Notes under the pieces: generated by a model | Database searches by the model: none | What the model was told of the DNA's origin: nothing | What the model saw: only the letters and a program-made list of their open reading frames with translations | Source of the DNA: Enterobacteriaceae bacterium RIT693 | GTDB taxonomy: Bacteria; Pseudomonadota; Gammaproteobacteria; Enterobacterales; Enterobacteriaceae | Direction: 5' to 3' | DNA: 64,000 nt | NCBI GenBank assembly: GCA_009668225.1 | Contig: WJYK01000001.1 | Span: 496,001 to 560,000 of the forward strand | Program-made: the position numbers and the translations under genes | In this document: positions 42,756-51,437 of the stretch, piece by piece | How the letters are laid out: each line of letters starts with the position of its first letter | How positions within the stretch are numbered: position 1 is the stretch's first letter

Positions 42756-42937
42756 CAGATTAGCCGCAGGACATACCGTCAGAGAAGGTGCGGAATTATA
42801 CCTAATACGGCCCCCGGATAGCTCGGTGTTTTATGTAATAATCCTGCGAAAGCAACAAGGGTTGCACCGTTTTTTAACCGCTGCAACCCGCTGAGTCAGC
42901 AATCGCGTCCAACAGCCACGGCGGCGAAATAAACACA

Positions 42938-43291
42938 ATGATTGAATTCTACAAAATACTAAAGCGCCCGCGTGAAGAAAGGCTGGCGCTGAATAATGCA
43001 ACCAAAGCGCAGCAGATACCGGGAGAGAACACAAACGTGCTTTATGGCCTTTTTGGCATGATTGATGCCTCGGGCTACTTCCCGCCATTAGTCTTTCTGA
43101 ACACGTTTTTAATGGCGGGTTCCGATCCGTGCGACCAGGACGGAAGAATGGATCAGTGGCGCCCTTTTTCTCTTAACGAAACAGAATATGCCGAAGTCAA
43201 GGCAGGGTCGATTGCATCCCGCCCGGGTACACTGGAATCGGCACTGAACTGCACCTGCTGGGAAGACTGGGTGCAAACCATACTGGCGTAA
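42938..43291 (+). CDS. Hypothetical protein, 117 residues
   Basis: I do not recognise this protein. It has no signal peptide or membrane segment. It contains three Cys (two near the end, LNCTCWEDW), several Pro/Gly-rich turns (IDASGYFPPLVFLNTF) and an acidic middle. The ATG at 42938 has no strong ribosome binding site. Codon composition is similar to nearby genes. It could be a small acquired effector or immunity-type protein, but nothing in the sequence proves this. Confidence 0.5.
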   Translation: MIEFYKILKRPREERLALNNATKAQQIPGENTNVLYGLFGMIDASGYFPPLVFLNTFLMAGSDPCDQDGRMDQWRPFSLNETEYAEVKAGSIASRPGTLESALNCTCWEDWVQTILA

Positions 43292-43332
43292 ATCAATACA
43301 TGTGCAATTGCCTTTGCTGCACGCTCATGGAT

Positions 43333-44019
43333 TCAGACCAACCCCATGCGTATGAGATCGTCATAAACAAACTGCTGGCCGCTGCGTTGCCGCACGCAGG
43401 GTATTTCTGCGATGTTGTTCATCCATGTTTTTAATGTGCTAAATTCCTCGCTGACAAAACCAAGCACATCGGCAAACGTCAGGCCACAATAAAGCGTAAT
43501 GTCGGCCATTGAAAATGCGTTACTGGCAAGGAAGGGCTGGTTGCTTAATAGCTGGTCAAAATATTTCAGCCCCGCTTTTATCTGCTCTCCGGCCCGTAAT
43601 CCCAGCGCTTTACGAGCTTCCCAGTCCGGCTCTTTAAAAACCTGTAATGCCTCACCCAGTCCGGGCGTCGCATAGTGGAAGAACAGGCCAATCGGATCCA
43701 TCACCCCTGCTTCAGCCCGTTTTTGCATCATATGAATAACGGCTTTTTCTTTGGCCGTCTTTCCGGTTAATAAAGGCCGCTGGTCAATATTATCGAGGTA
43801 TTCGGTGATAGCCGTACACTCACTAATTAACGTGCCATCATCCAGTTCCAGTACCGGTAATACGCCGAGAGGGTTCTTTTTAAGAAATTCAGCCTGTTTA
43901 TGTTCAGCGCCAATTAAATCCACCGAAATAAATTCAATGGCAGACTCAAGCCGTTTTGCAGCGATGACAACGCGGATTCGTGCAGGATTTGGAAAACCAG
44001 GGCGATCGTATAGTTTCAT
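43333..44019 (-). CDS. Glutathione S-transferase family protein
   Basis: A 228-residue cytosolic GST. N-terminal thioredoxin-like domain (MKLYDRPGFPNPARIRVVIAAKRLE...NPLGVLPVLELDDGTLISECTAITEYLD) with the cis-Pro VLPVL and the glutathione gamma-glutamyl contact ES-type motif (SECTAI); C-terminal all-helical domain (FSMADITLYCGLTFADVLGF) with the N-capping-box Asp. Divergent from a LysR regulator that probably controls it. Confidence 0.9.
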   Translation of the reverse strand: MKLYDRPGFPNPARIRVVIAAKRLESAIEFISVDLIGAEHKQAEFLKKNPLGVLPVLELDDGTLISECTAITEYLDNIDQRPLLTGKTAKEKAVIHMMQKRAEAGVMDPIGLFFHYATPGLGEALQVFKEPDWEARKALGLRAGEQIKAGLKYFDQLLSNQPFLASNAFSMADITLYCGLTFADVLGFVSEEFSTLKTWMNNIAEIPCVRQRSGQQFVYDDLIRMGLV

Positions 44020-44175
44020 GATTGACTCTTCTGTTTATGCTTAACGGCAAACCGTAAGCCCGATAAGGAATCGCGTAAGGGGGTATTCCTTTTGTAGGTG
44101 CAGAGGAGTATTACACCCATCAGACTGTTTGATAATATTCCACAATGTGATCGGCTTGTGCAGCAAGGCTTAACA

Positions 44176-45111
44176 ATGAAGAGAACAGAGCTGGACGGTA
44201 TCGCCATTTTTCTTGCGGTTGCGGAACACCAGGGATTTCGCTCCGCGGCCCGTAGCCTTGGGCTGACTGCCTCGGCGGTCAGCCAGCAGATAAGCAGCCT
44301 GGAAAAGCGTATTGGCGCCCCGCTGTTCTCTCGCACCACGCGCAGCGTTGGCTTAACCGAGGCCGGTCAGCGCCTGCTTCAGCATGCGAAACCGGCGGCA
44401 GATATGTTTCTGGCCGGGCTGGAGTCTGCAAGGGAGCTGAGCGAACAGCCGGGCGGCAACCTACGCATAAACACGACCCGTCCCAGCATGCCGCTGCTGA
44501 TTAACCGCCTGCTGCCCGGATTTCACGAGCAGTACCCGAACATCCGGCTGGAAATTCGGGCCGAGGATGAGTTTATTGATATCGTCGAGGGCGGCTTTGA
44601 TGCCGGGATCCGGCTCGGTCACGTGGTGGAAATGGATATGGTTTCTGTCTGGCTGACACCGCCGGACGAATACCTCGTGGTCTGTGCCCCTTCCCTGCTT
44701 GCGCGTTACGGCAAACCGCAGAAAATAGAAGATCTTCAGAAGCTGCCGGCCGTCTTGATCAGTCGTCATAATCAGACCGTACACAGCTGGACACTGACCC
44801 AAAATGGTCAGCCAATTAAGGTGAAAGTGGATGGCCCGCTTATCATTAACGATCCGCTAAGTCTGATTCAGGCGGGCCTGCGCGGGGTCGGGATGATCTA
44901 CACGGTGCGTTCGCTGGTTGCCCACTACCTGGCGCAAGGGCAGCTGGAAACCGTACTGGAAAGCAACGCCCGTAGCGTGCCGGGACTCAGTATTTATTAC
45001 CCCAGCCGCCACCAGTCTCTGCCTAAGCTAAAAGCCTTTGTTAACTATGCCACCGCGCACCTGCGAAACGGTATTAGTGCCGATGATTTTCTGGCGGAAC
45101 AGCCCCGTTAA
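44176..45111 (+). CDS. LysR-family transcriptional regulator (divergent from GST)
   Basis: A 311-residue regulator. The N-terminal winged helix-turn-helix is clear (DGIAIFLAVAEHQGFRSAARSLGLTASAVSQQISSLEKRIGAPLFSRTTRSVGLTEAGQRLL), followed by a LysR substrate-binding domain. ATG at 44176 (MKRTELDG) is chosen over upstream in-frame codons because LysR domains begin within a few residues of the start. The 156-base gap to the GST gene is the likely shared operator region. Confidence 0.9.
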   Translation: MKRTELDGIAIFLAVAEHQGFRSAARSLGLTASAVSQQISSLEKRIGAPLFSRTTRSVGLTEAGQRLLQHAKPAADMFLAGLESARELSEQPGGNLRINTTRPSMPLLINRLLPGFHEQYPNIRLEIRAEDEFIDIVEGGFDAGIRLGHVVEMDMVSVWLTPPDEYLVVCAPSLLARYGKPQKIEDLQKLPAVLISRHNQTVHSWTLTQNGQPIKVKVDGPLIINDPLSLIQAGLRGVGMIYTVRSLVAHYLAQGQLETVLESNARSVPGLSIYYPSRHQSLPKLKAFVNYATAHLRNGISADDFLAEQPR

Positions 45112-45142
45112 CAAAAGTGACTCCCCTAAGCCAGTGACTCAT

Positions 45143-45176
45143 GCACGAAGCCTTGCGCCTCGTGCATTAAAACCGC
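45143..45176. repeat. Copy A of a dispersed 34-nt hairpin repeat
   Basis: A hairpin (GCACG...CGTGC arms around a GCCTTGCGCC-type loop) followed by TAAAACCGC. It matches 31 of 34 bases of the block at 50127-50160. It sits 31 bases after the stop of the LysR gene. Likely a genome-specific interspersed element or exapted terminator. Confidence 0.7.
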
Positions 45177-45194
45177 CCGGAAGCGGCCGAAGCA

Positions 45195-45236
45195 AATAAA
45201 GTACTCAACCCGTAATGTCGGCTCGAGTACTTTATT
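45195..45236. terminator. Perfect 12-bp inverted repeat, probable bidirectional terminator
   Basis: AATAAAGTACTC at 45195-45206 pairs perfectly with GAGTACTTTATT at 45225-45236, with an 18-base loop. It lies between the convergent LysR gene and pnuC. The T/A-rich stem end could terminate in both directions; its perfection and long loop could also mark a protein-binding site. Confidence 0.55.
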
Positions 45237-45257
45237 GCGATGCTCACCGGGAGAAAT

Positions 45258-45995
45258 TTAAAGCACTGCGCCCTGCTGCCCGCTGGCGTAGCGTTTGTTT
45301 TCGCGCGCCAGCTTGATCCAGTTCCAGGTACCAAAGGCGGCGATGAAAATCAGCAAGGTATATTCCAGCGACATAAAATAGACGCCCTGCTTCGCGTACA
45401 GCCAGACCGACAGCACATCCAGCCCGCACCAGATTATCCAGTTTTCTACGTACTTTTTGATCATCAATACCGTCGCCACAATCGACAGGATCATAATGGT
45501 GGAATCTGCGATAGGGTAAGGATCAGGAATGGCCTCCGGGCGCTGCAGCGTCACGCCAAAAAGCTGCATCACGCTAACCGCAACATTACTTAACCAGACA
45601 AAGACGGCATCAATGTTGGCGGCGACCAGGGCAATACACAGCACGCTAATCACCGACACGCCAACGGCCTGTTTTACCGGCATCCAACGCACGACCATGC
45701 CAGGGCTTTCGGCGTTATCGCTCTGGTACCACATATACCAACCGACAATATTTGCCACCAGGAAGAACACCTGCAGTAGCATGCTGGCATAAAGCTGGAT
45801 CTGATAGAACACCAGCGTGAACAACAGGACGTTTAAAATCCCGAAGAGATAGTTGATGGTGACTTCACGGCTGGCCAGCCAGATATTAATCAGCCCCAGC
45901 ACGGTGCCGATCGCTTCAATCCACGAAAGATCGTAGCCGCCGGTGCCCAGCGGAATATGCACCATGATGTTGTGAATACTAAACAGTTCGAGCAT
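45258..45995 (-). CDS. pnuC: PnuC-family vitamin (nicotinamide riboside type) transporter
   Basis: A 245-residue inner-membrane facilitator with about seven to eight helices. Family hallmarks: WIEAIGTVLGLINIWLASREVTINYLFGILNVLLF (23-57), VANIVGWYMWYQSD, the WxxW-like NWIIWCGLDVLSVWLYAKQGVYFMSLEYTLLIFIAAFGTWNW. PnuC proteins import nicotinamide riboside, thiamine or riboflavin, trapped by phosphorylation inside. Encoded 9 bases downstream of the isochorismatase-type hydrolase, so one operon. Confidence 0.88.
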   Translation of the reverse strand: MLELFSIHNIMVHIPLGTGGYDLSWIEAIGTVLGLINIWLASREVTINYLFGILNVLLFTLVFYQIQLYASMLLQVFFLVANIVGWYMWYQSDNAESPGMVVRWMPVKQAVGVSVISVLCIALVAANIDAVFVWLSNVAVSVMQLFGVTLQRPEAIPDPYPIADSTIMILSIVATVLMIKKYVENWIIWCGLDVLSVWLYAKQGVYFMSLEYTLLIFIAAFGTWNWIKLARENKRYASGQQGAVL

Positions 45996-46004
45996 AGCGG
46001 CCTC

Positions 46005-46658
46005 TTATTTATTGTTATTTTGATTTAGTAAGGAAATAACTTCGCCGGTGGTGGCCACCCAGCCATAGTTCTCTTCGATAACGCTCATGGACTCCGCCAT
46101 GCGTTTCTCGCTCATCGCCGCAATGGCATCGCTCACCGCGAGCGTGGCGTAGGCGTGGTTCCAGGCCTGGCGAACCGTATCTTCAACACAGCATTCGGCA
46201 ACCACGCCGGTCACCACCAGCGTGTCAACGCCAAGCTGGGCTAAATGCTCGCCAAGGGCGGTGCCATAAAAACCGCCGTAGCCGTATTTAAAGACGGTAA
46301 ATTCATTATTTTGAGGGGTTAGCTCATCAATAACCGCCGAACCGTCCCGTTCGCCTTCCACATCGCGGTAGCGACGCTTAAAGCCCAGACGGCAGGATTG
46401 TGTGGTTTCATCAAGCAGACTCATCCACGAGAACTTGCCCTCGAGGCGTCTTTTAGGATCGTTCTCCGTTGCCAACCATCTTAAAAAAACCACCGGCAGC
46501 CCCGTTTCGCGGAAATACTGCAATAGCGCTAAGTTACGGCCAATAATATCCCTGCCGCCCGGCACCTCCAGCGGTGCGCCGTCCCGAATAAAGTCGTTCT
46601 GCATATCGACGATAATTAATGCAGTTTTTTTAATCGCGGGGAAATTATCTGTACTCAT
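46005..46658 (-). CDS. Isochorismatase/nicotinamidase-type cysteine hydrolase
   Basis: A 217-residue enzyme of the isochorismatase superfamily. The Asp-Lys-Cys triad is visible: D18 in IIVDMQNDF, K124 in TVFKYGYGGFYGT and C157 in VTGVVAECCVEDT. Members include nicotinamidases, N-carbamoylsarcosine amidase and ureidoacrylate hydrolase (RutB). Operon partnership with pnuC suggests a role in salvage of nicotinamide-type or other vitamin amides, but the substrate is not determined by the sequence. Confidence 0.85.
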   Translation of the reverse strand: MSTDNFPAIKKTALIIVDMQNDFIRDGAPLEVPGGRDIIGRNLALLQYFRETGLPVVFLRWLATENDPKRRLEGKFSWMSLLDETTQSCRLGFKRRYRDVEGERDGSAVIDELTPQNNEFTVFKYGYGGFYGTALGEHLAQLGVDTLVVTGVVAECCVEDTVRQAWNHAYATLAVSDAIAAMSEKRMAESMSVIEENYGWVATTGEVISLLNQNNNK

Positions 46659-47002
46659 GTTCTTCTCCTGTTGCTTTAACAGGAGTTGAGCAAGGTTTAT
46701 GCCAGCTTATTTCGATGGTTTGGGCATATCCGGGAAAGGTGATTTTTTTACCTGGCTAAATTGGTCAGACGATATATTCAACCAGTAAAACGAACATATC
46801 CCACTCAGACGTTGCCGTTGGCGGCCAGATTCGGCGTTTGCTGCCGGGGAGAAAACGCCGAATTAACGGCGGTATTGCACCAGAGGGCACGGCAACCGCG
46901 CAAGGCAGCACCATAGCGGTGCAAAATGAGAGCAAAGCTCAGAACCTTTGAAGATCGTGAGCTTTGTCGGCAGTCTGAAAGCGCCGGGCGGCGCTTTCAT
47001 TA
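46659..47002. other. 344-base intergenic region upstream of the hydrolase-pnuC operon
   Basis: No gene seen. Two features stand out. GCACCA-TAG-CGGTGC at 46908-46922 matches 11 of 12 defined bases of the NtrC dyad GCACCA-N3-TGGTGC. A sigma-54-like string GGCACG-GCAA-CCGC at about 46886-46899 has GG-N10-GC spacing but a poor -12 element. A further half-dyad TTGGTCAGACGAT near 46769 resembles GntR-type operators. None is strong enough to assign. Confidence 0.35.
46977..46998 (-). terminator. GC-rich hairpin after the small exported protein gene
   Basis: GAAAGCGCCG and CGGCGCTTTC form a 10-bp stem with a 2-base centre, just past the stop codon of the exported protein on the minus strand. No long T run on that strand, so termination strength is uncertain. 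Confidence 0.5.
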
Positions 47003-47341
47003 TTACTCTTCTACAGGCACAAACTCGTCAATCGGCTCGCCCATACTGTTAAGGTAAGTTCTGTATTTTACTTTGGCAGAGTCGCCGTCCGAGAAATCGT
47101 AGGTTCCGGTGCACTCGAGCGTATCCTTCCCACCTTTGACCGTCACCTGATCGTAAGCATCAACCACTTTTACGCCGGCATTATTGGAGTCCAGCACGTC
47201 GTTATAGGCTTCGATCAGCGCCTTTCTGACTTCCACCTGATTGCAATCCACGCGGCTAAAATCTTCCGCCGCGACCTGAAATGAAAATGCACTCAGTACG
47301 GCGATAAAGGCACCTGAGAAAACAGAGGATCCTTTGTTCAT
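47003..47341 (-). CDS. Small exported protein, unknown function
   Basis: A 112-residue protein with a probable Sec signal peptide (MNKGSSVFSGAFIAVLSAFSFQVAA, cut near residue 25). Mature part is about 87 residues, acidic, with two Cys (DCNQVEVRKALIEAYNDVL and LECTGTYDFSDGDSAKVKYRTYLNSMGEPIDEF) that could form one disulfide. I do not recognise the family; the fold looks like a small cystatin/NTF2-type helix-plus-sheet. GGAG lies just before the ATG. A single gene with its own terminator-like GC hairpin downstream (GAAAGCGCCGCCCGGCGCTTTC at 46977-46998). Confidence 0.65.
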   Translation of the reverse strand: MNKGSSVFSGAFIAVLSAFSFQVAAEDFSRVDCNQVEVRKALIEAYNDVLDSNNAGVKVVDAYDQVTVKGGKDTLECTGTYDFSDGDSAKVKYRTYLNSMGEPIDEFVPVEE

Positions 47342-47440
47342 TTATTCTCCAGAGTAAATTCACGACAAAGTAATATTTTTTTACCAACTGAAAACATTGT
47401 ATATAAATTAACGCAGCAATAGATAATAAAAAAGTAACTT

Positions 47441-48346
47441 TTATGGCTCACGCACAGACTGCCGCATAAATTCAATCAGCGCTTTCACCCGCGCCGGGAG
47501 GTAATTCTTCCCGCTATATACCATTGAGAGCGCCAGCGGCGCGGCCTGATGTTCAAGCGCTATTTCGACCAGTTTTCCCTCCTGCAAATAACTGCCGCAG
47601 GCCTGCTTCGCGAGGATGGCAAAACCCAGGCCAGCGACCGCTGCCTGAAAGGCCATTTCGCCGCTGTTCACCCGATAGTGCGCCTTAACGGCTATCTTTT
47701 TGAATTGCCCTTCGTTCAGCTGAAACTGCCACGCTTCGCCGTTTAGGGCGCTAACGGTAGTAATGCAGGGCAACTGCTTTAGCTGCGCAATTCGGGTGGG
47801 ATGGCCAACTTTCTGCAACAACTGCGGGGCGGCTACCACGCAGCAGGGAAACGTAAGTAAAGGGAGGGAAATGATGCTGCTGTCCGCCATCTTGCCGCGC
47901 GAAATAATCACTGCGAGATCAATATCCTGTTTCAGCACTTCCTCACCGCCGAGATTGGTGGTACAGGAAATCTCCAGCTGCGGATGCAGGACGGCAAATT
48001 CGGCCAGCGTTTTGGCAAACAGCGCTGGGCCAATCTCACTGGGCACGCACAGCCGAAGCTGCCCGGTGAGCTGATTTTGCTGAAGCGAGAGCGCCACTTC
48101 GGCATCCATCAGGGCATCCAGCATGGAGCCCATGCGGGTATAAAGCAGCTGCCCGGCCTCCGTCAGCTTCAGATGCCGGGTGGTGCGCTCGATTAATCGG
48201 AGGTTCAGCCGCTCCTCCAGTTGCTGGACCTGGCGACTGACGTTCGACGTCGGCATCCCCTGCGCTTTTGCGGCCCCGGAAAAGCTGCCGTGCTTAGCCA
48301 CCGCAACAAAAACACGCAGGGCATTCAGATCCATTTTCGGGCGCAT
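47441..48346 (-). CDS. LysR-family transcriptional regulator (divergent from MFS gene)
   Basis: A 301-residue regulator with the LysR helix-turn-helix near the N-terminus (LNALRVFVAVAKHGSFSGAAKAQGMPTSNVSRQVQQLEERLNLRLIERTTRHLKLTEAGQLLYTRM) and a standard effector domain. It most resembles the large group of DNA-binding regulators that control a divergent transporter or enzyme. GGGA precedes the ATG at 48346. The MFS gene starts about 100 bases away on the opposite strand and is the likely target. Confidence 0.9.
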   Translation of the reverse strand: MRPKMDLNALRVFVAVAKHGSFSGAAKAQGMPTSNVSRQVQQLEERLNLRLIERTTRHLKLTEAGQLLYTRMGSMLDALMDAEVALSLQQNQLTGQLRLCVPSEIGPALFAKTLAEFAVLHPQLEISCTTNLGGEEVLKQDIDLAVIISRGKMADSSIISLPLLTFPCCVVAAPQLLQKVGHPTRIAQLKQLPCITTVSALNGEAWQFQLNEGQFKKIAVKAHYRVNSGEMAFQAAVAGLGFAILAKQACGSYLQEGKLVEIALEHQAAPLALSMVYSGKNYLPARVKALIEFMRQSVREP

Positions 48347-48449
48347 TGATTATCCCATTATTGATAAAAATGATTGCTGATATTAACGGCTAATCACCCT
48401 TTTCTCCATATGACAGACTGTGATCCTCTCATTCTCACAGGCGCTTTAT

Positions 48450-49637
48450 ATGCTCCGTACGGATAATAAAAAACTCCCGGTTATCGCCCTGATAATCGCT
48501 TTTCTGCAATTTACTAACGCTCTGGAATATATGGTTTTCAATCCCGTATTTGCCTTTATGGCACCGGACTTTTCCGTGCCCGTCACCTGGTCCGGCTATG
48601 TTACGGGTATCTACACCTTGGCGGCGGTCATTTCAGGGATTGGCGCTTTTTTATGGGTCGATAAGCTCAATAAAAAACGCCTGCTGGTGAGCAGTATGGC
48701 GCTCCTCGGCCTGCTGACGCTGGCTATCACCGCGACTTCCAGCTTTGGCATGCTTCTGATGCTCCGCCTGCTGGCCGGGCTTATCGGCGGCACCACGATG
48801 GGCGTTGGCATTGGGCTGCTGATTAACCTCACGCCACCTGCGCAACGCGCGAAGATACTGGCGACGGTTCTCGCGTCTTTTTCAGCGGTGAGTATTGTTG
48901 GCATACCCGCGGTGCTGTTCATTTGTAGCCATTTTCACTGGCATGCGGCTCTGGGCCTTATTGGCCTGCTCTGCCTTATTTCATCGGCGTTGGTGATGGC
49001 TTTTGTGCCTCAGGAGCCGCGTCGGGAAGAAGCCAACCTGCGCCTGAAAGTGACGCCGGAGCTGCTGCTTTTTGCGTCCGCCACCGGGCTGGCCCAGTTC
49101 AGCCCGATGCTGATTATTCCGGTGCTGGTGCCGCTATTAATCCACCGGATGCAGGCCGCCACGGGAGATTTAGCATGGCTGTTTTTGCTGGGCGGTCTTG
49201 CCGGGCTTCTGGCAACAAAACTCACCGGCAAGCTTGCTAATAAGTATTCCGCTTTTTGCATCACGCTGCTTTCAGGCGCATTTTACCTCTCCGCCTTTGC
49301 TCTGCCGCTGTCTGGCTCGGCGGCGGGCTGGCTGTTTATGGTTGTCTTTATCAGCACCTCTTATTGCCGACTGGTGGCAAGTTCGGTTGTCTCCGTCCGT
49401 TATCCCAAAGATGCGTGGCGAGCCGGTTTCAACTCGCTGCAAACCGCGATTATGCATTTGCTGACTGCTCTGGCATTTTTCATCCCGGCAATCATCTTCC
49501 CGGACACGGAGATGACAACGCGCTCGCTTAACCTATTGCTGCTCCTGGCCGCAGCCAGCTCCACCCCGCTGCCGCCGTTTATTTGGCTGCTGGAGAAAAG
49601 GTTGAAGAAAACAGAATCCAGCCGCCGACATCGCTAG
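48450..49637 (+). CDS. MFS transporter, probable drug/sugar efflux type
   Basis: A 395-residue protein with twelve hydrophobic segments. The N-terminal half contains the MFS inter-helix motif region (LWVDKLNKKRLLVSSMALLGLLTLAITATSSFGMLLMLRLLAGLIGGTTMGVGIGLLINLTPPAQRAK), typical of DHA1/AraJ-like efflux pumps. ATG at 48450 (MLRTDNKKLPVIAL) is preferred; an in-frame GTG 30 bases earlier has a weaker ribosome binding site. The substrate is unknown. Divergent from a LysR regulator. Confidence 0.85.
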   Translation: MLRTDNKKLPVIALIIAFLQFTNALEYMVFNPVFAFMAPDFSVPVTWSGYVTGIYTLAAVISGIGAFLWVDKLNKKRLLVSSMALLGLLTLAITATSSFGMLLMLRLLAGLIGGTTMGVGIGLLINLTPPAQRAKILATVLASFSAVSIVGIPAVLFICSHFHWHAALGLIGLLCLISSALVMAFVPQEPRREEANLRLKVTPELLLFASATGLAQFSPMLIIPVLVPLLIHRMQAATGDLAWLFLLGGLAGLLATKLTGKLANKYSAFCITLLSGAFYLSAFALPLSGSAAGWLFMVVFISTSYCRLVASSVVSVRYPKDAWRAGFNSLQTAIMHLLTALAFFIPAIIFPDTEMTTRSLNLLLLLAAASSTPLPPFIWLLEKRLKKTESSRRHR

Positions 49638-49835
49638 CAGGAAAATTATTTCACAAGAAACATGTCCAAAAGTTAATTACCTGACAGGGCTGAAAATAAG
49701 CGGGTGAATTGTGGCAAATGAAATCATCTTTTACCTTTTCTCGCCCACCGCTTCATCGCAGCGTAATAAACTTAACCGTACCGCCAGGCCCGAGGGTTCT
49801 GGCTCTCACAACGCTTATGTCAGCAGGTAGATAAA

Positions 49836-50120
49836 ATGAAAAGAGTAATCAGCGTGCTGCTTGCCAGCGCGGTTTACTTGCCTTTATTTGCCGCAGCGGC
49901 CGACCCTGTGATTCCCTGGGCCGACAACAGCGGTGGTACCGAAGGCCAGCACATTGCCGCGATGGGGCAAAACCTTAACGGCCAGCATCAGGCCATCAGC
50001 AAAACGCAGGAAGGCGTTTGGGCAGATAACAGCGGTTCAATCAGCTCAGATGAACAGGCATTAAGCAGCAGTAAACCGGCTTTCGCAGGTGACCCAAAAC
50101 TTATGCCGCATCAGGGCTAA
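49836..50120 (+). CDS. Small exported protein, unknown function
   Basis: A 94-residue protein with a signal peptide (MKRVISVLLASAVYLPLFAAAADP, cut near residue 21) and a short mature part rich in Asn, Gln, Ser and Gly. The mature part contains WADNSG twice (about residues 28-33 and 62-67), a small internal repeat. No Cys. AGGT precedes the start. I do not recognise the family. The mature chain looks disordered, as in small envelope-stress proteins. Confidence 0.6.
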   Translation: MKRVISVLLASAVYLPLFAAAADPVIPWADNSGGTEGQHIAAMGQNLNGQHQAISKTQEGVWADNSGSISSDEQALSSSKPAFAGDPKLMPHQG

Positions 50121-50126
50121 CTAACG

Positions 50127-50160
50127 GCACGGGGCCTTGCGCCTCGTGCACTAAAACCGC
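50127..50160. repeat. Copy B of a dispersed 34-nt hairpin repeat
   Basis: Same sequence as 45143-45176 except at three positions. It begins 7 bases after the stop of the small exported protein. Its last 10 bases form the final codons and stop codon of yjiN on the opposite strand, so the element extends into a coding region. Confidence 0.7.
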
Positions 50161-51437
50161 AATCCCCATCCTTCAACTACGCCAGGCAGCTGCGAAAGCA
50201 GATACAGCACAAGCCCGACCGAGCCGCCCACCAGCGTGCCGTTAATGCGGATAAACTGCAGGTCTTTACCGATGTTCAGCTCGATCTGGCGCGACATGTC
50301 TTTTGCGTCCCAGCTTTTTACCGTGTCGCTGATGTGGCGAGTAAGAAACGCAGAGAAGTCCGGCGCTACGTGCCGTGCCGCCTGCTCAAGATGCTCGTTG
50401 AGCGAAGCCCGGAGCGAAACATCGGCCATCAGCGTTTCCCCCAGCCACTGCCCGGCTTCAGCAATGCGCTTTTGCAGCCGGGAATCTGCGCTCGCAATGT
50501 CGGTTTTTAGCCAGCCGCGCAGGTCGTTCCAAAGTTCACCGAGGTAGAGGTTAAACTTCTCATCCTCTTTCAGGTAGCTTTTGATCGTTTCCGCTTTGGC
50601 GGCCATTTCCGGGTCGGTTTTCAGGCTGTCAATAAGTCGCTGAACGGCTTTATCAAAGGCACGGCGAAGCTGGTGCGTTTTATCCTGGCTGACATCATCC
50701 AGCAGAGAGTTAACGGCATCGGAGACCAGCTCCGCGCTTTGTTCCCCCAGCCATTCGGTGGGCAATACCTTCGCCTTGACCGGGTGCTCGGTTTCCAGCC
50801 AGTGGACGATTTGGCGGGCAATAAACTCGCGGCTGGCCGGTTTCTCCAGCAGCGCCAGCAGTTGAGCGATCACCGAGTCGAGCAGCGCCTGATGGCGGTT
50901 GTTTTTGGTCAGGCTTTCCAGCAATAGCGCGCTGGAGTAGCTAAGGTCGACTTTATCAATCGCCTTATGCACCGCGCGACGAATCAGCCCCTGAATACGC
51001 GCGTCGTCCGTCAGCGATAAAAACGCCTCCATGATCTTGAGCAGATGCTGCCCTACCCGCTGCGCATTATCCGGCTGGCGAAACCAGTTGCCCATCATCT
51101 GCGCCGGCTCATGGCGGCGGATAAGGTCAATCAACGACTGTGTGTCGAGAAACTTCTCCTGCACAAATTTACCAAGGTTCTCGCCGATCCGCTCTTTATT
51201 ACGCGGAATAATGGCCGTATGCCGGGCGATAAACGGGATCGGTACACGGCGAAACAGCGCCACCACCGCAAACCAGTCCGCCAGTGCGCCGACCATCGCC
51301 GCTTCGGAAATAGCCTTCAGGCCGCTAACCCAGAAGCCGGGCGGCAGGAATAAGGTGGCGACAAACGTCGCCGCGGCAATCAGCAAGAGCGAGAGCGCCA
51401 ACCGTTTTGCACGCTTTAATTCGGTGAGTTTTTCCAT
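50151..51437 (-). CDS. yjiN: DUF445 membrane protein YjiN
   Basis: A 428-residue DUF445 protein like E. coli YjiN (426). Hydrophobic helix pairs flank it: near 14-33 ([24 protein letters not shown]), a second just after ([21 protein letters not shown]), and a C-terminal one ([19 protein letters not shown]). The long middle is helical. The signature [42 protein letters not shown] is intact. Function unknown. Its ATG overlaps the upstream LysR stop codon by one base, so the two are one operon. Confidence 0.9.
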   Translation of the reverse strand: MEKLTELKRAKRLALSLLLIAAATFVATLFLPPGFWVSGLKAISEAAMVGALADWFAVVALFRRVPIPFIARHTAIIPRNKERIGENLGKFVQEKFLDTQSLIDLIRRHEPAQMMGNWFRQPDNAQRVGQHLLKIMEAFLSLTDDARIQGLIRRAVHKAIDKVDLSYSSALLLESLTKNNRHQALLDSVIAQLLALLEKPASREFIARQIVHWLETEHPVKAKVLPTEWLGEQSAELVSDAVNSLLDDVSQDKTHQLRRAFDKAVQRLIDSLKTDPEMAAKAETIKSYLKEDEKFNLYLGELWNDLRGWLKTDIASADSRLQKRIAEAGQWLGETLMADVSLRASLNEHLEQAARHVAPDFSAFLTRHISDTVKSWDAKDMSRQIELNIGKDLQFIRINGTLVGGSVGLVLYLLSQLPGVVEGWGLRF

